Assembly (NCBI GenBank): GCA_022561975.1
Contig: JADFQD010000015.1
Span: 1 to 40,826 of the forward strand
DNA length: 40,826 nucleotides
Direction: 5' to 3'
DNA from: Acidobacteriota bacterium
GTDB taxonomy: Bacteria > Acidobacteriota > Thermoanaerobaculia > Multivoradales > JAHEKO01
The notes beneath the pieces were generated by a model. It did not search any database. It saw nothing but the letters and a program-made list of their open reading frames with translations, and had not been told where the DNA came from. The position numbers and the translations under genes were made by a program. The first letter of the stretch is position 1. Every line of letters starts with the position of its first letter. Below, in pieces: positions 10,301 through 17,841 of the stretch.

Positions 10301-10825
10301 CTGGCCGAGGCCCGCGCCGGCGGGGTTTGCGTGAATGATCGAGAAGATCAGAAGCTCGGCGAGGAGTTCCTGATGCCCGTGGCGCCGGCTCGAAGCCGGC
10401 TCCGGGTCCGGGGTCTGGTCCGGGGCTGGCGACCCACCGGGTTCGGGCGCGAGCGAAGTCGCGCGATCCGGGAGAAACTCGTCTTGGAAAGAGGCCAGGA
10501 GACGGTTGACGGATTCATCACCAAAGCGCTGGTCGAGGGCCGAAAGAGCCCGCCCAAGGACATAGGGATCGTGCTCGGTCAGAAAACGACCGAGGTATGC
10601 GCGTAGCGCCCGCTCTAGCCGGCCGAAGGCGTAGAGATCCCCTGCCGAAACCTTCGCCGCGCCGTCGGGGAGCAAGGGGCCCAGTTTCTCGGCCAGGATG
10701 CGGGCTTCCCGGAAGCTCTCCGAGAGCCTCTCTTCCGAGGTCTTCGAGGGGATGGCCTCGGGCCGAGCGGCCGGCGCCTCGAGCTGGAGAGCCCGCCGAG
10801 CGCCGCGGGACAAGAGCAGCCGCAT
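7313..10825 (-). CDS. very large GH13 (alpha-amylase family) protein, 1170 aa
   Basis: A GH13 barrel sits in the middle of an unusually long protein. Residues 1-300 are helical and unassigned. The barrel follows: 'GITGLWLIGLWERS', 'SADMVPNHTG' (about 405), 'IIRFDAAMTLA' with the nucleophile Asp (about 523), 'LLAEAFWLMEGYF' with the acid/base Glu (about 588) and 'NPDERTAIEQFGDGDRYFG' with the third Asp (about 648), where the usual NHD motif is replaced. After a C-terminal beta domain come about 300 mostly helical residues with a Glu-Pro-Ala linker (7965-8005). The three acids are present, so activity on alpha-glucan is likely. It does not read as GlgB, GlgE or trehalose synthase, and the subfamily is unknown. 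The ATG follows TAGGCT by six bases without a Shine-Dalgarno sequence. It sits 22 bases downstream of an ATP-grasp gene on the same strand. Confidence 0.85.
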   Translation of the reverse strand: MRLLLSRGARRALQLEAPAARPEAIPSKTSEERLSESFREARILAEKLGPLLPDGAAKVSAGDLYAFGRLERALRAYLGRFLTEHDPYVLGRALSALDQRFGDESVNRLLASFQDEFLPDRATSLAPEPGGSPAPDQTPDPEPASSRRHGHQELLAELLIFSIIHANPAGAGLGQVLHSGGLVADPEYGPLVGALNELLDQEPGLHKGDGSLVLGLRRPIDSAPDSLADQLRWMIENWRDLSTDLEPELIAALDLIAEEEMPRFPPGPGPPETPAFDPLDDREVHYGSDRGWMSRLVLAAKNTHVWLHQLSSRYRRKITRLDQIPDAEFETLGSRGITGLWLIGLWERSRASRRIKQLCGNPEAAGSAYSLMAYRIADDLGGDEALESLEAQADRFGIRLSADMVPNHTGIDSEWMIEHPEWFLSVPICPFPSYTFNGPDLSSDRRVGIFLEDHYFDRTDAAVVFKRVDRTTGEVRFVYHGNDGTGTPWNDTAQLDYLNPATREAVTRTILKVAKRFPIIRFDAAMTLAQRHIQRLWYPEPGSAGAIPSRAEHAMSATEFNAKMPREFWREVVDRAETEAPGTLLLAEAFWLMEGYFVRNLGLHRVYNSAFMNMLRDHDNRGYRRLVRESLDFDAEILRRYVNFLSNPDERTAIEQFGDGDRYFGACVLLATMPGLPMFAHGQIEGLTERYGMEYRRAYVDEAPNRHLIERHDKQIVPLLRERRRFADVDGFSMHDFVDRHGAIDENVLAFSHGGAHGKDGSGDGGGAGAHDVSLVVFNNQPVPVRGVLKLNRDLGISTAADRLCRFRDRLSQRHFLRTASAIHNSGLELELAGYESLVLVDFRELAASEDGGIYPRLSRHLGLRGTPGFEEAGRQIHLEDARSAFGDILATLSVAAPLSAPAVQAMEEQLEELDRHLRSALEPTRLPGVAEPAHASDELSPEPSEPAEPAEPAHLPQPADLAGWLEAISRLAAVELALDWPRTERMLGALELLVGSEKEEDARFVLPAFALLGYVHQRWGGWALRALEPGPTLTRILADRSVPDPRAAELAALVDIASLDDWLETTPPPGLARARRILESATSSETAARILGYDRDADTLDGELLQRFLTWRATAAALSWLAAPSGPPQEASEAVVGWCDVLERLRQAIEEAEFQITPVIARLRDQKER

Positions 10826-10847
10826 GGGTAGAGCCTAACCCGGGCTG

Positions 10848-12068
10848 CTAGCGGGCAAAGACCTTGACGGTCTGACCCACCGCGTCGAGTATTTGGCGCA
10901 ACTCGTCGTAGTCGGTATGGCGCATCCGGATCCAGGCGTTGGCCATATAGCCGGCCTCGACCGGCTGGGTAGGTGTGCCCGGGGGCGGTAGATGGCTGTC
11001 CAGGATATTCGAGCCGAAGCGGGCGTGGATTTCCTCGAGGCCGCCGTAGCCGGTGATCGTGCCGTCTCGGTCTGGGCGCAGGTTGATGATGCCGGTCGAG
11101 TACTGGCGCGAAGGCTTGCTCGCGGTGCGGCCGTGCGCGATCGCCGAGGCCCATTCCCTGTAGAGGTCCATGTCGTTGGCGGCCGTGTAGAGATCCCAGG
11201 TGCCGACACCGGGCGGCCGGCATCCGATCTCCGAGAACTTGAGCCCCTTGGGACCGAAAAACCACTCCATGTGAGTTGCGGAGGTCTCGATGCCGAGCAC
11301 CTCGATCACTCGCTTGCCCATCGCCCGCACCTCGTCGTAGGACTCGGCCTCGACCCTGTTGGTGGTCAAGAAGTAGGGAGAGATCCAGCGTGTGCGCAGG
11401 GCTTCGAGCACACCCGGGTAGTAGTGCGAGATGAACTCGTGCGCGATCCGACCGTCAATCGTGAGGGTGTCGTAGAACGCTTCGTGCCCTTCGATGAACT
11501 CCTCGGCCGCGGTCGCGGCCCCACGGTCGATGCCGCACTCTCGAATCGCGGCCTCGAGGTCGTCGTCGTTGTCCACACGATAGGTACCGGCGGCGCCGGC
11601 CGAGCTGCGTGGCTTGAGAATGATCGGATAGCCGACCCGCTCGGCGAAGGCCCGGGTCTCCTCCGGCGAGGAAACGCCGGCCGATCGGGCGCACGACACA
11701 CCCGCCTCGCGCAGCGCCTCCTTCATGGCCGGTTTGTCCCGACATAGAAACGCCGTCCGAACCGAGGTTCCCGGGATCTTGCAGGCCTCCCTGACCCGCG
11801 CGACCGGCAGAATGTGCGCCTCGACGGTGGCTTCCAGGCGATCGACCCAGCCGCGTCCCTGAATGCGCCGCATCGTCGCGAGCATTTCCTCTTCGTGGCA
11901 GACCGAGCCGACGTGCTCGTAGCCGTTCAGATAACGCTTGATTCCGTCAGGCAGAGCGTCGGCCGGCAGCTCTCCGATGCCGGTGACCGTAGCTCCCACC
12001 TCGGCGAGTCCGCGCACGAACTCGACCTGATTTCCGGGGAAGCTGGGTTCGACGAAGACGACGTGCAT
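10848..12068 (-). CDS. ATP-grasp carboxylate-amine ligase-like protein, paralog 1
   Basis: The 406-residue protein has the layout of a stand-alone ATP-grasp ligase: a Rossmann-like preATP domain, 'RDKPAMKEALREAG' (110-123), the ATP-binding lysine in 'GYPIILKPRSSAGAAGTYRV' (K152), acidic residues in 'AEEFIEG' (188-194), and 'THMEWF' plus 'SEIGCRPPG' (279-287) for metal and phosphate binding. The usual Glu-x-Asn-x-Arg becomes Glu-Ile-Gly-Cys-Arg. Such enzymes activate a carboxylate as an acyl phosphate and join it to an amine or similar nucleophile. Two paralogs of the same length lie at 19147 and 22064. It is divergent from the S51-like hydrolase across 49 bases and upstream of the giant GH13 gene. 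The substrate is unknown; a role linked to the glucan locus is inferred from position only. Confidence 0.88.
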   Translation of the reverse strand: MHVVFVEPSFPGNQVEFVRGLAEVGATVTGIGELPADALPDGIKRYLNGYEHVGSVCHEEEMLATMRRIQGRGWVDRLEATVEAHILPVARVREACKIPGTSVRTAFLCRDKPAMKEALREAGVSCARSAGVSSPEETRAFAERVGYPIILKPRSSAGAAGTYRVDNDDDLEAAIRECGIDRGAATAAEEFIEGHEAFYDTLTIDGRIAHEFISHYYPGVLEALRTRWISPYFLTTNRVEAESYDEVRAMGKRVIEVLGIETSATHMEWFFGPKGLKFSEIGCRPPGVGTWDLYTAANDMDLYREWASAIAHGRTASKPSRQYSTGIINLRPDRDGTITGYGGLEEIHARFGSNILDSHLPPPGTPTQPVEAGYMANAWIRMRHTDYDELRQILDAVGQTVKVFAR

Positions 12069-12100
12069 GCGACTTGTCTTTCTCTGATGGTGCCAAATGC

Positions 12101-12108
12101 ATTATAAC
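12101..12108. promoter_or_regulatory. symmetrical divergent -10 box (ATP-grasp 1 / S51-like)
   Basis: The sequence GCATTATAAC holds a perfect TATAAT on the minus strand (12101-12106), for the ATP-grasp gene that begins at 12068. It also holds TATAAC on the plus strand (12103-12108), nine bases before the ATG at 12118. The two boxes share the central TTATAA. -35 elements are weak on both sides. Confidence 0.5.
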
Positions 12109-12117
12109 TGTGCGGTC

Positions 12118-13077
12118 ATGGGGGTCATCATTTTGCTCGGCCCGCAGCGGCTGCGCCCGAGTCTCGCCCGCGTGGTCGCGGATCACGGGATCGACGGCCG
12201 CATCGCCGCGATTACCGCCGGGTGGCAGGAACGCGAGGCCGAGGACGACGAGCTCGCCGAGCATCTGAGCGGCCGCACCGTCAATCTGTGCTTGTATCGA
12301 CGTGCCGAGCGGGTCTTTGCGTCCGATCCCGAACTGGCCGCCGCCTATCACGCCCGCCAGGATTCGCTCAAGCGCGCCCAGGAGCTCTACCGGCTGCGCC
12401 TCGATCACAGCATGGCGGCGGTGCGCGACCTGATGCGGCTCGAAGGCGAGTCCGAATGGCTCGAGGACGAGCTGAGGGCGGCATTCGAGGTGGTTCGCCG
12501 GCTCGACGACGGCCACGTGGAGCGGGTACGAGAGGTTCATGCGGACTTCTCCAAGAAGTGGACGCCCCGCAAACGGCCGGCTGTGCGCAAGCACCGCAGG
12601 GAGCTGGCCAAGTTGCTTGCCGGCTGTGACGCTGTGGCGGTGGCCGGCGGCCATGTGGCGGTACTGCTCAATCGCCTGCGACTTTTCGGTATGGATGAGC
12701 TTTTCGGTGATCTGCCGGTGCTGGCCTGGTCGGCCGGGGCGATGGCTCTGGGTCGGCGGGTGGTTCTGTTTCACGACTCGCCGCCGCAGGGATTCCGCAA
12801 TGCGGAAGTTCTGGAGTCGGGGCTCGGACTCTATCGCGGGATCCTTCCGATGCCGCACGCGCGGCGCCGTCTCGAGATCGGAGATCGCCGCCGGGTAGCG
12901 GAACTCGCCCGCCGCTTCGCGCCGCGGGTTTGCGTTCCGATGGACGACGGCGGCTACCTCAAGATCGACGGGCCGTCGCTCTGGGCCGAAGCGCCGATCC
13001 GAAGGCTCACGGTCCAAGGTCATGTCGAGAGGCTCGAATCGACGCCCGATGAGCTCGCTGAAGGAGAACCTAGTTGA
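12118..13077 (+). CDS. S51-family (cyanophycinase/dipeptidase E-like) serine hydrolase
   Basis: The 319-residue protein has a C-terminal class I amidotransferase-like fold with 'LPVLAWSAGAMAL'. The Ser in W-S-A-G-A (about residue 205) matches the nucleophile elbow of peptidase family S51, which includes cyanophycinase and aspartyl dipeptidase. 'AVAGGHVAVLLNRLRLFG' upstream fits the Gly-Gly strand that forms the oxyanion site. The N-terminal half is helical, charged and unassigned. An in-frame ATG at 12097 overlaps the -10 box, so the ATG at 12118 is preferred; no Shine-Dalgarno sequence is visible. It is divergent from ATP-grasp paralog 1, and its stop overlaps the TTG start of the esterase. 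Pairing a ligase with an S51 hydrolase recalls cyanophycin synthetase and cyanophycinase, but the ligases here lack the Mur-like half. The substrate is unknown. Confidence 0.72.
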   Translation: MGVIILLGPQRLRPSLARVVADHGIDGRIAAITAGWQEREAEDDELAEHLSGRTVNLCLYRRAERVFASDPELAAAYHARQDSLKRAQELYRLRLDHSMAAVRDLMRLEGESEWLEDELRAAFEVVRRLDDGHVERVREVHADFSKKWTPRKRPAVRKHRRELAKLLAGCDAVAVAGGHVAVLLNRLRLFGMDELFGDLPVLAWSAGAMALGRRVVLFHDSPPQGFRNAEVLESGLGLYRGILPMPHARRRLEIGDRRRVAELARRFAPRVCVPMDDGGYLKIDGPSLWAEAPIRRLTVQGHVERLESTPDELAEGEPS

Positions 13078-14213
13078 GCCTGGCGATTCGCGAACTCGAG
13101 AAGACCTACGCCGGCGATTCGGAAGGGATCGACGGATTCCTCGCAGAGCACAGCTTTCCGTTGCAGGAAGGCACCACGACGACGTTCGTCTACCGAGGCG
13201 AGGCCGAAGAGGTCCATCTCCTCCACTGGATCTTCGGCCTCGAATCCACCCTTGCCTTTACCAAGCTGGGGGACAGCGATCTCTGGTACCTGGTCATGGA
13301 ATTGCCTGAGTTGTCGCGGGTGGAATACAAACTCGATGTCGTTCGAGATGGCGAGCACAAGTGGATCCGCGATCCCTTGAACCCGCTCCTGGCCCACGAC
13401 CCGTTCGGTGCCAACTCGGTGTACCAGGGGGTCGGCTACGAAACGCCGGAATGGACCGTGCCCGACGAGGAAGCCCGGGTCGGGGACCTCGAAGAGATCG
13501 CCTTTCGCAGTGAAGCCTTCGGCGAGGAGCGGACGGTGCAGGTCTATTTACCTGCTCGATACCGGAAGAACCGGCGCTATCCGGTACTGATCGTGCACGA
13601 CGGCAGCGACTACCTGCGCTACGCCGGTCTCAAGACCGTGCTCGATAACCTCATCTTTCGTTTAGAGATCCCGGAGCTTTTGGTGGCCATGACCGATTCG
13701 GCCGATCGCTTCGGGGAGTACACTTCGAATCCCAACCACGATCGCTTCATTGCTCAGGAAGTTCCGGCCGAGCTCGAGCGCCGATTCCCGATCGATCCGG
13801 ATCCCTCGGCTTGGGGACTGATGGGAGCAAGTCTCGGCGCGGTGGCGACGCTGTCCGCCGCCTGGCGCAATCCCGGCCGCTTCGGGAAGCTCCTGATGCA
13901 GTCCGGCTCGTTCGTCTTTACCGATATCGGGGATCGCAACTGGCGCGGGCCCCAGTGGGACGGCGTGGTCGGTCTGATGAACGCCTTTCGCGAGGCACCG
14001 GGTCGACCCGCCGAGCGTCTGTTTGTGAGCTGCGGCATCTACGAGTCGCTCATCTATGAGAACCGGTCGCTGGTGCCGATTCTTCAGGCCACCGGAATGG
14101 ACCTGCGCTACGTCGAGGCCCGAGACGGTCACAACTGGGAAAACTGGCGCGACCGGTTGAGAGTCGGTCTGTCGTGGCTGTTCCCGGGCCCGCTATGGAT
14201 GGTCTATGAATGA
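13074..14213 (+). CDS. CBM48-like domain + esterase (enterochelin-esterase/esterase D type)
   Basis: The 379-residue protein begins at a TTG (13074) that overlaps the previous stop as TTGA and has AAGGAG seven bases upstream, which fixes the start. Residues ~20-115 form an E-set/CBM48-like domain ('TTTFVYRGEAEEVHLLHWI', 'VEYKLDVVRDGEHKWIRDP') like the N-terminal domain of enterochelin esterases and of glycogen-branching and debranching enzymes. Residues ~140-375 are an alpha/beta hydrolase: 'YPVLIVHDGSDYLRY', the nucleophile Ser in 'LMGASLGAVATLSAA', and the His in 'RDGHNWENWRDRL'. No signal peptide is seen, so it is cytoplasmic. CBM48-like domains often bind alpha-glucan, so an ester on or near glycogen is an attractive substrate, but this is inference. 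Confidence 0.8.
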   Translation: MSLAIRELEKTYAGDSEGIDGFLAEHSFPLQEGTTTTFVYRGEAEEVHLLHWIFGLESTLAFTKLGDSDLWYLVMELPELSRVEYKLDVVRDGEHKWIRDPLNPLLAHDPFGANSVYQGVGYETPEWTVPDEEARVGDLEEIAFRSEAFGEERTVQVYLPARYRKNRRYPVLIVHDGSDYLRYAGLKTVLDNLIFRLEIPELLVAMTDSADRFGEYTSNPNHDRFIAQEVPAELERRFPIDPDPSAWGLMGASLGAVATLSAAWRNPGRFGKLLMQSGSFVFTDIGDRNWRGPQWDGVVGLMNAFREAPGRPAERLFVSCGIYESLIYENRSLVPILQATGMDLRYVEARDGHNWENWRDRLRVGLSWLFPGPLWMVYE

Positions 14214-14224
14214 GGGTGGCTAGC

Positions 14225-14230
14225 TATACT
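14225..14230 (+). promoter_or_regulatory. -10-like TATACT box before the ATP-grasp-like gene
   Basis: TATACT lies in the 27-base gap after the CBM48 esterase, ten bases before the ATG at 14241. No Shine-Dalgarno sequence is present in that gap. It could drive an internal, nearly leaderless transcript. A clear -35 is missing. Confidence 0.3.
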
Positions 14231-14240
14231 CACGGGTCTC

Positions 14241-15536
14241 ATGGCTGAGATCACCCGCAGAATAGGCCTTTCCCTCGGCGCCGACATCGATTGGCCGATC
14301 TCGTTCGAGCGGATCGTCGAGAACCTCGATCTGGCGATCCCAGTCGACGGCGATACGGTTCGCTTCGAGGTCGAACGAGTCACCATCGAGCCCTTCGATC
14401 TGCGGCAACCCTGCCGCTACGATCTGGTCGTGGATCGGGTGACCCACTGGTACCACGCGAGTCGCGAGTGGATCAAGAAGGCGATTCTCCTCGACGATCT
14501 CTACGTGTTCAACAATCCCTGGTCGCTCCAGGCGATGGAGAAGCACACCAGCTACTGCGCGATGATGCGGCTCGGTCTGCCGGTCCCGGACACCTGGATG
14601 ATTCCGCCCAAGGAATACGAGCCGAGCCCGGACCTCGAGACGACGCTCGCACGTTACGCCCGCCATTTCGATCTCGGCCAGATCGGAGAGAAGCTCGGCT
14701 ACCCGATGTTCATCAAGCCCTACGACGGCGGCGGTTGGGTGGGCGTCAGCCGCATCGACAACGAAGAGCAACTACGGAGTGCGTACGAGTCGAGCGGCAC
14801 GCGTCTGCTGCATCTGCAAAAAGCGGTGGAGCCATTCGATCTCTTCGTGCGATCGATAGGCCTGGGTCCGCAGGTGCGCTGTGTGCGTTACGACGCCGGA
14901 GCCGCGCTCCACGAGCGCTACCAGGTAGCGTTTGACTTCTTGACCGCCGAGGAAGCCTCGCTTCTCTCCGACATGACCCTGACCATCAACACCTTCTTCG
15001 GCTGGGACTTCAATTCCTGCGAAATGCTCCGATCCGAGGGGGTCTTTCACCCCATCGATTTCGCCAACGCATGTCCGGACTCCCAGGTCACCTCATTGCA
15101 CTACCACTTCCCCTGGCTGGTGAAAGCGCAGGTTCGATGGGCGATTTTCTGCACCGCGACCCACCGCAAGATGCGAAAGATGGTGGATTGGGTGCCCTAC
15201 TTCGAGATCGCCGACACTGATCGCTCGTACCGGGAGAAGCTCACCGCCTACGCCGCCATCGCCCGCGAGCGCCTCGAGGCCGATCGCTTCGAGGACTTTT
15301 GCGAGACTCATCTAGCCCATCTCGACGAAGTGGCGTGGGAGTTCTTCGGCTCGGATCGGGCCAAGGAGGCGGTACGGCTCAAGGTCGATTCGCTGTTCCC
15401 GGATCATGAGGTGGAGCAATTCACCGAGCACTTCTGGGGCATGCTGCAGTTCTGGCGCAGGACCGAGGGCGAGCGCCTGGGGTTGGCCGAGTCGCCGGAG
15501 CCCGAACCGGAGCCCGAACCCGAGATAACCTCGTGA
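14241..15536 (+). CDS. divergent ATP-grasp (RimK/glutathione-synthetase-like) protein
   Basis: The 431-residue protein has the central features of an ATP-grasp fold: 'MEKHTSYCAMMRLGLPVPDTW' region (93-115) as the preATP helix and strand, then 'LGYPMFIKPYDGGGWVGVS' with the ATP-binding Lys and a Gly-rich loop (about 155-172). The later part is less canonical. No Glu-x-Asn/Gly-x-Arg block is clear; 'NTFFGWDFNSCEML' and 'HPIDFANACPDSQ' may replace it (Asp and Asn as metal ligands). It is only distantly like the three other ATP-grasp proteins of the locus. The C-terminus ends in a Pro-Glu repeat. Its stop overlaps the GTG start of the next esterase (GTGA), so the two are coupled. Product and substrate are unknown. 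Confidence 0.72.
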   Translation: MAEITRRIGLSLGADIDWPISFERIVENLDLAIPVDGDTVRFEVERVTIEPFDLRQPCRYDLVVDRVTHWYHASREWIKKAILLDDLYVFNNPWSLQAMEKHTSYCAMMRLGLPVPDTWMIPPKEYEPSPDLETTLARYARHFDLGQIGEKLGYPMFIKPYDGGGWVGVSRIDNEEQLRSAYESSGTRLLHLQKAVEPFDLFVRSIGLGPQVRCVRYDAGAALHERYQVAFDFLTAEEASLLSDMTLTINTFFGWDFNSCEMLRSEGVFHPIDFANACPDSQVTSLHYHFPWLVKAQVRWAIFCTATHRKMRKMVDWVPYFEIADTDRSYREKLTAYAAIARERLEADRFEDFCETHLAHLDEVAWEFFGSDRAKEAVRLKVDSLFPDHEVEQFTEHFWGMLQFWRRTEGERLGLAESPEPEPEPEPEITS

Positions 15537-16261
15537 AGACCGTCTCGCGTTGGTTCTCACCACGGGTTCAGCAAGAGGTGGCAGTGGCCCGCTGGGGAAC
15601 CTTTGGCGTGCCGGTGCTCTGGTTCGCCACCGCCGGTGGCGATGCCGAGGAGCCCGAGCGCTTCCTGATGGTCAAGGTCCTGGGTCCGCTGATCGAGCAG
15701 GGACGGATCAAGTTCTACTCCTGCGACAGCGTTGCCGGACGCGCCTGGACGTACGGCGAGGGTTCGGCGCGCCATCGCTCCTGGCTCCAGAATCAGTTCG
15801 ACGGCTTCATCTATAACGAAGTCGTGCCGGCGATCCGCCAGGACTGCGGCGGTGAGGATCTGGAGATCATCACTACCGGTGCTTCGATTGGCGCCTTCAA
15901 CGCCCTCGCGTCACTGTGCCGGCATCCCGATGTCTTCAGCCATGCGATTTGCATGAGCGGCACCTACGATCTGAGCAAGTGGCTCGACGGCGACTGGAAC
16001 CACGATTTCTACGTCTCATCGCCGCTCCATTTCTTGCCGGATCTGGGCGAGAGACTGCACCTCGAAGCTCTGCGCAAGCGCTCCATCATTCTGCCGACCG
16101 GTGAAGGTCGCTGGGAGGATCCGGGCGAGTCGTGGCGGATGGCCGAGATCCTCGGGTCGAAGGGCATCCCCAACCGCGTCGACCCATGGGGCACTCAGTG
16201 GGATCATGACTGGCCCACCTGGCGCAACATGCTGCCGAAGTACCTCGAAGAGATCGCGTAG
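15533..16261 (+). CDS. small alpha/beta-hydrolase esterase, 242 aa
   Basis: This is a compact esterase of the same superfamily as the preceding CBM48 enzyme but without a glucan-binding domain. The nucleophile Ser sits in 'TTGASIGAFNALA' (about residue 121), and the His is probably in 'TQWDHDWPTWR' (about 223-226). 'VPVLWFATAGGDAEEPERF' forms the first strand and an oxyanion loop. The GTG start at 15533 overlaps the stop of the ATP-grasp-like gene as GTGA, so no other start is needed. It is the last gene of the plus-strand run S51-like, CBM48 esterase, ATP-grasp-like, esterase. The order suggests that the ligase and this esterase act on the same compound. No signal peptide is seen. Confidence 0.8.
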   Translation: MKTVSRWFSPRVQQEVAVARWGTFGVPVLWFATAGGDAEEPERFLMVKVLGPLIEQGRIKFYSCDSVAGRAWTYGEGSARHRSWLQNQFDGFIYNEVVPAIRQDCGGEDLEIITTGASIGAFNALASLCRHPDVFSHAICMSGTYDLSKWLDGDWNHDFYVSSPLHFLPDLGERLHLEALRKRSIILPTGEGRWEDPGESWRMAEILGSKGIPNRVDPWGTQWDHDWPTWRNMLPKYLEEIA

Positions 16262-16377
16262 CGCTCGCCACCATGTCCCGGCTTGTGGCGATCGATGCCG
16301 CGCTCCGGTTTGTGGCGGTCGCCGTCGCATTCCCGCTTGTAGCGGTCGACCTCCGTGTCGACCGTCTGTCGCTACGA
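16262..16377. repeat. REP-A palindromic repeat cluster at the 3' end of glgA
   Basis: Three degenerate units of the motif TTGTrGCGrTCGa follow each other every ~32-34 bases. The last is a full palindrome: GTAGCGGTCGAC (16339-16350), a short loop, then GTCGACCG and CGCTACG (to 16377). The right arm contains the glgA stop codon. The same element recurs at 34345-34514 and 37961-38078. Confidence 0.75.
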
Positions 16378-17832
16378 GTGCCCGGCCAGCCTTCGGTAAA
16401 GCTCGACGTAGAGAGCGCCCTGACGGTCCCAGGAGAAGTCCCGGGACATGCCGTTGTGCATCAGGCGTTTCCAGGCTTCGGGGTCGGCGTAGGTCTCGAG
16501 CGCGAAGGCGAGTGCCCTGCGGAAGGCATCGATGCTGAAGTGGTCGAAGAGGAAGCCGGTGCCCTCTCCGGTCGCGGGGTTGTAAAGATCGACGGCGTCG
16601 GCCAGCCCGCCGGTTCGCCGCACGATCGGCACCGTGCCGTACTTCAAGCTGTACATCTGGTTCAGTCCTGACGGCTCGAACTTAGAAGGCATCACAAAGA
16701 TATCGGCCGCGGCCTCGATCAGGTGGGCGAGTTCCTCGCTGTAGCCGCGATGAAAAACCGCGCGACCCGGAAAGGCATCTTGGAGGCCTTGGAAGGCGGA
16801 TTCGTAGCGGGACTCGCCGGTCCCGAGCGCCACGAGCTGGATGCGGCCGGCGCCGAGAGCCTGGCGCATCGGCTCGATAACCAGGTCGAATCCTTTCTGG
16901 GCCGTGAGCCGTGAGATCACACCGAGGAGCGGCAGCCTCGGGTCGGTGTCGAGGCCGAGGCGTTCGGTGACCGCGAGCTTAGTTCTCTGCTTGCCGCTCA
17001 GATCGTCCGGAGAGTAGTGATGCTCGAGGACGCGATCGGTAGCCGGGTTCCATTCTCCGTAGTCGACGCCGTTGAGAATTCCGACCAGATGATCGCTGCG
17101 TTGGCGCAGGAGATCCTGAAGCCCCATGCCGTAGGCGTCGGTCTGTAACTCCAAAGCGTGGGTGGGGCTGACCGTGGTCAGCACGTCGGCATAGAGGATG
17201 CCGGTCTTGAGGAAGCTCAGAATACCGGCGTCGAGATCGTCCTGGTAGAGGAACTCCCGGTCCTCGCCGAGGCCGACTTGATCACAGATACGTTCCGGAA
17301 AAATCCCCTGGTACGCGATGTTGTGAATGGTCAGTACCGTCCGGCTGTTCTGAAACAGTTGGTCCCACGAGAAGGCCCGCTTGAGATAGAGGGGCATCAG
17401 GGCCGTGTGCCAGTCGTTGCAATGAAAAATATCGGGAGACCAACTCATGTGCTGGCAGCACAGGAGACTAGCGCGAGACAGGAAGGAGAAGCGTACGGCG
17501 TCATCGTCGCCGCCGGCATAGATACCGGATCGCTCGTAGAGCGCCGGGCAATGAATCAGATAGACCGGCAGGCCGCTATCGGGAAGCGGTGTCGTGAAAA
17601 CGGAAAAGCTGGTCCGATGGAGGCCGATGTCGAGTTCGAGGTGGCGAAGAAAGTCGACTTCGACGATGTCGAGCCCGCGGTTGTCGATGCTCGAGTAGAA
17701 CGGCAGAAAGATCCGGACATCGTGACCGACGCGGTGGAGGTAGCGCGGCAGAGCCGCGCTCACGTCACCAAGACCGCCGGTCTTGGCGAACGGTGCGACC
17801 TCGGAAGAAGTCCAGCAGATTCCGAGGGACAT
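16372..17832 (-). CDS. glgA: glycogen synthase (ADP-glucose)
   Basis: This 486-residue GT5 enzyme adds glucose from ADP-glucose to growing alpha-1,4-glucan chains. 'SEVAPFAKTGGLGDVSAALP' near the N-terminus is the KTGGL ADP-glucose loop (Lys about 17). 'HCNDWHTAL' and 'TIHNIAYQG' are family blocks. 'PSKFEPSGLNQMYSLKYGT' holds the catalytic Glu and the C-terminal GT-B motif. Length is standard for bacterial GlgA. It starts nine bases after the glgC stop, so glgC-glgA is a two-gene operon on the minus strand. Its stop codon lies inside an arm of a REP-A palindrome, which may end or stabilise the transcript. Confidence 0.97.
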   Translation of the reverse strand: MSLGICWTSSEVAPFAKTGGLGDVSAALPRYLHRVGHDVRIFLPFYSSIDNRGLDIVEVDFLRHLELDIGLHRTSFSVFTTPLPDSGLPVYLIHCPALYERSGIYAGGDDDAVRFSFLSRASLLCCQHMSWSPDIFHCNDWHTALMPLYLKRAFSWDQLFQNSRTVLTIHNIAYQGIFPERICDQVGLGEDREFLYQDDLDAGILSFLKTGILYADVLTTVSPTHALELQTDAYGMGLQDLLRQRSDHLVGILNGVDYGEWNPATDRVLEHHYSPDDLSGKQRTKLAVTERLGLDTDPRLPLLGVISRLTAQKGFDLVIEPMRQALGAGRIQLVALGTGESRYESAFQGLQDAFPGRAVFHRGYSEELAHLIEAAADIFVMPSKFEPSGLNQMYSLKYGTVPIVRRTGGLADAVDLYNPATGEGTGFLFDHFSIDAFRRALAFALETYADPEAWKRLMHNGMSRDFSWDRQGALYVELYRRLAGHS

Positions 17833-17841
17833 CGAAACCGG

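Noticed and set aside
7313-10825. Calling the large GH13 protein GlgB or GlgE
   Set aside because: Sequence around the catalytic residues and the flanking domains do not match either; no partner typical of the GlgE pathway is present.
12118-13077. Reading the S51-like gene plus an ATP-grasp gene as true cyanophycin metabolism
   Set aside because: The ligases are about 410 aa and lack the Mur-ligase-like half of cyanophycin synthetase, and the hydrolase is only family-level similar; kept as an analogy only.
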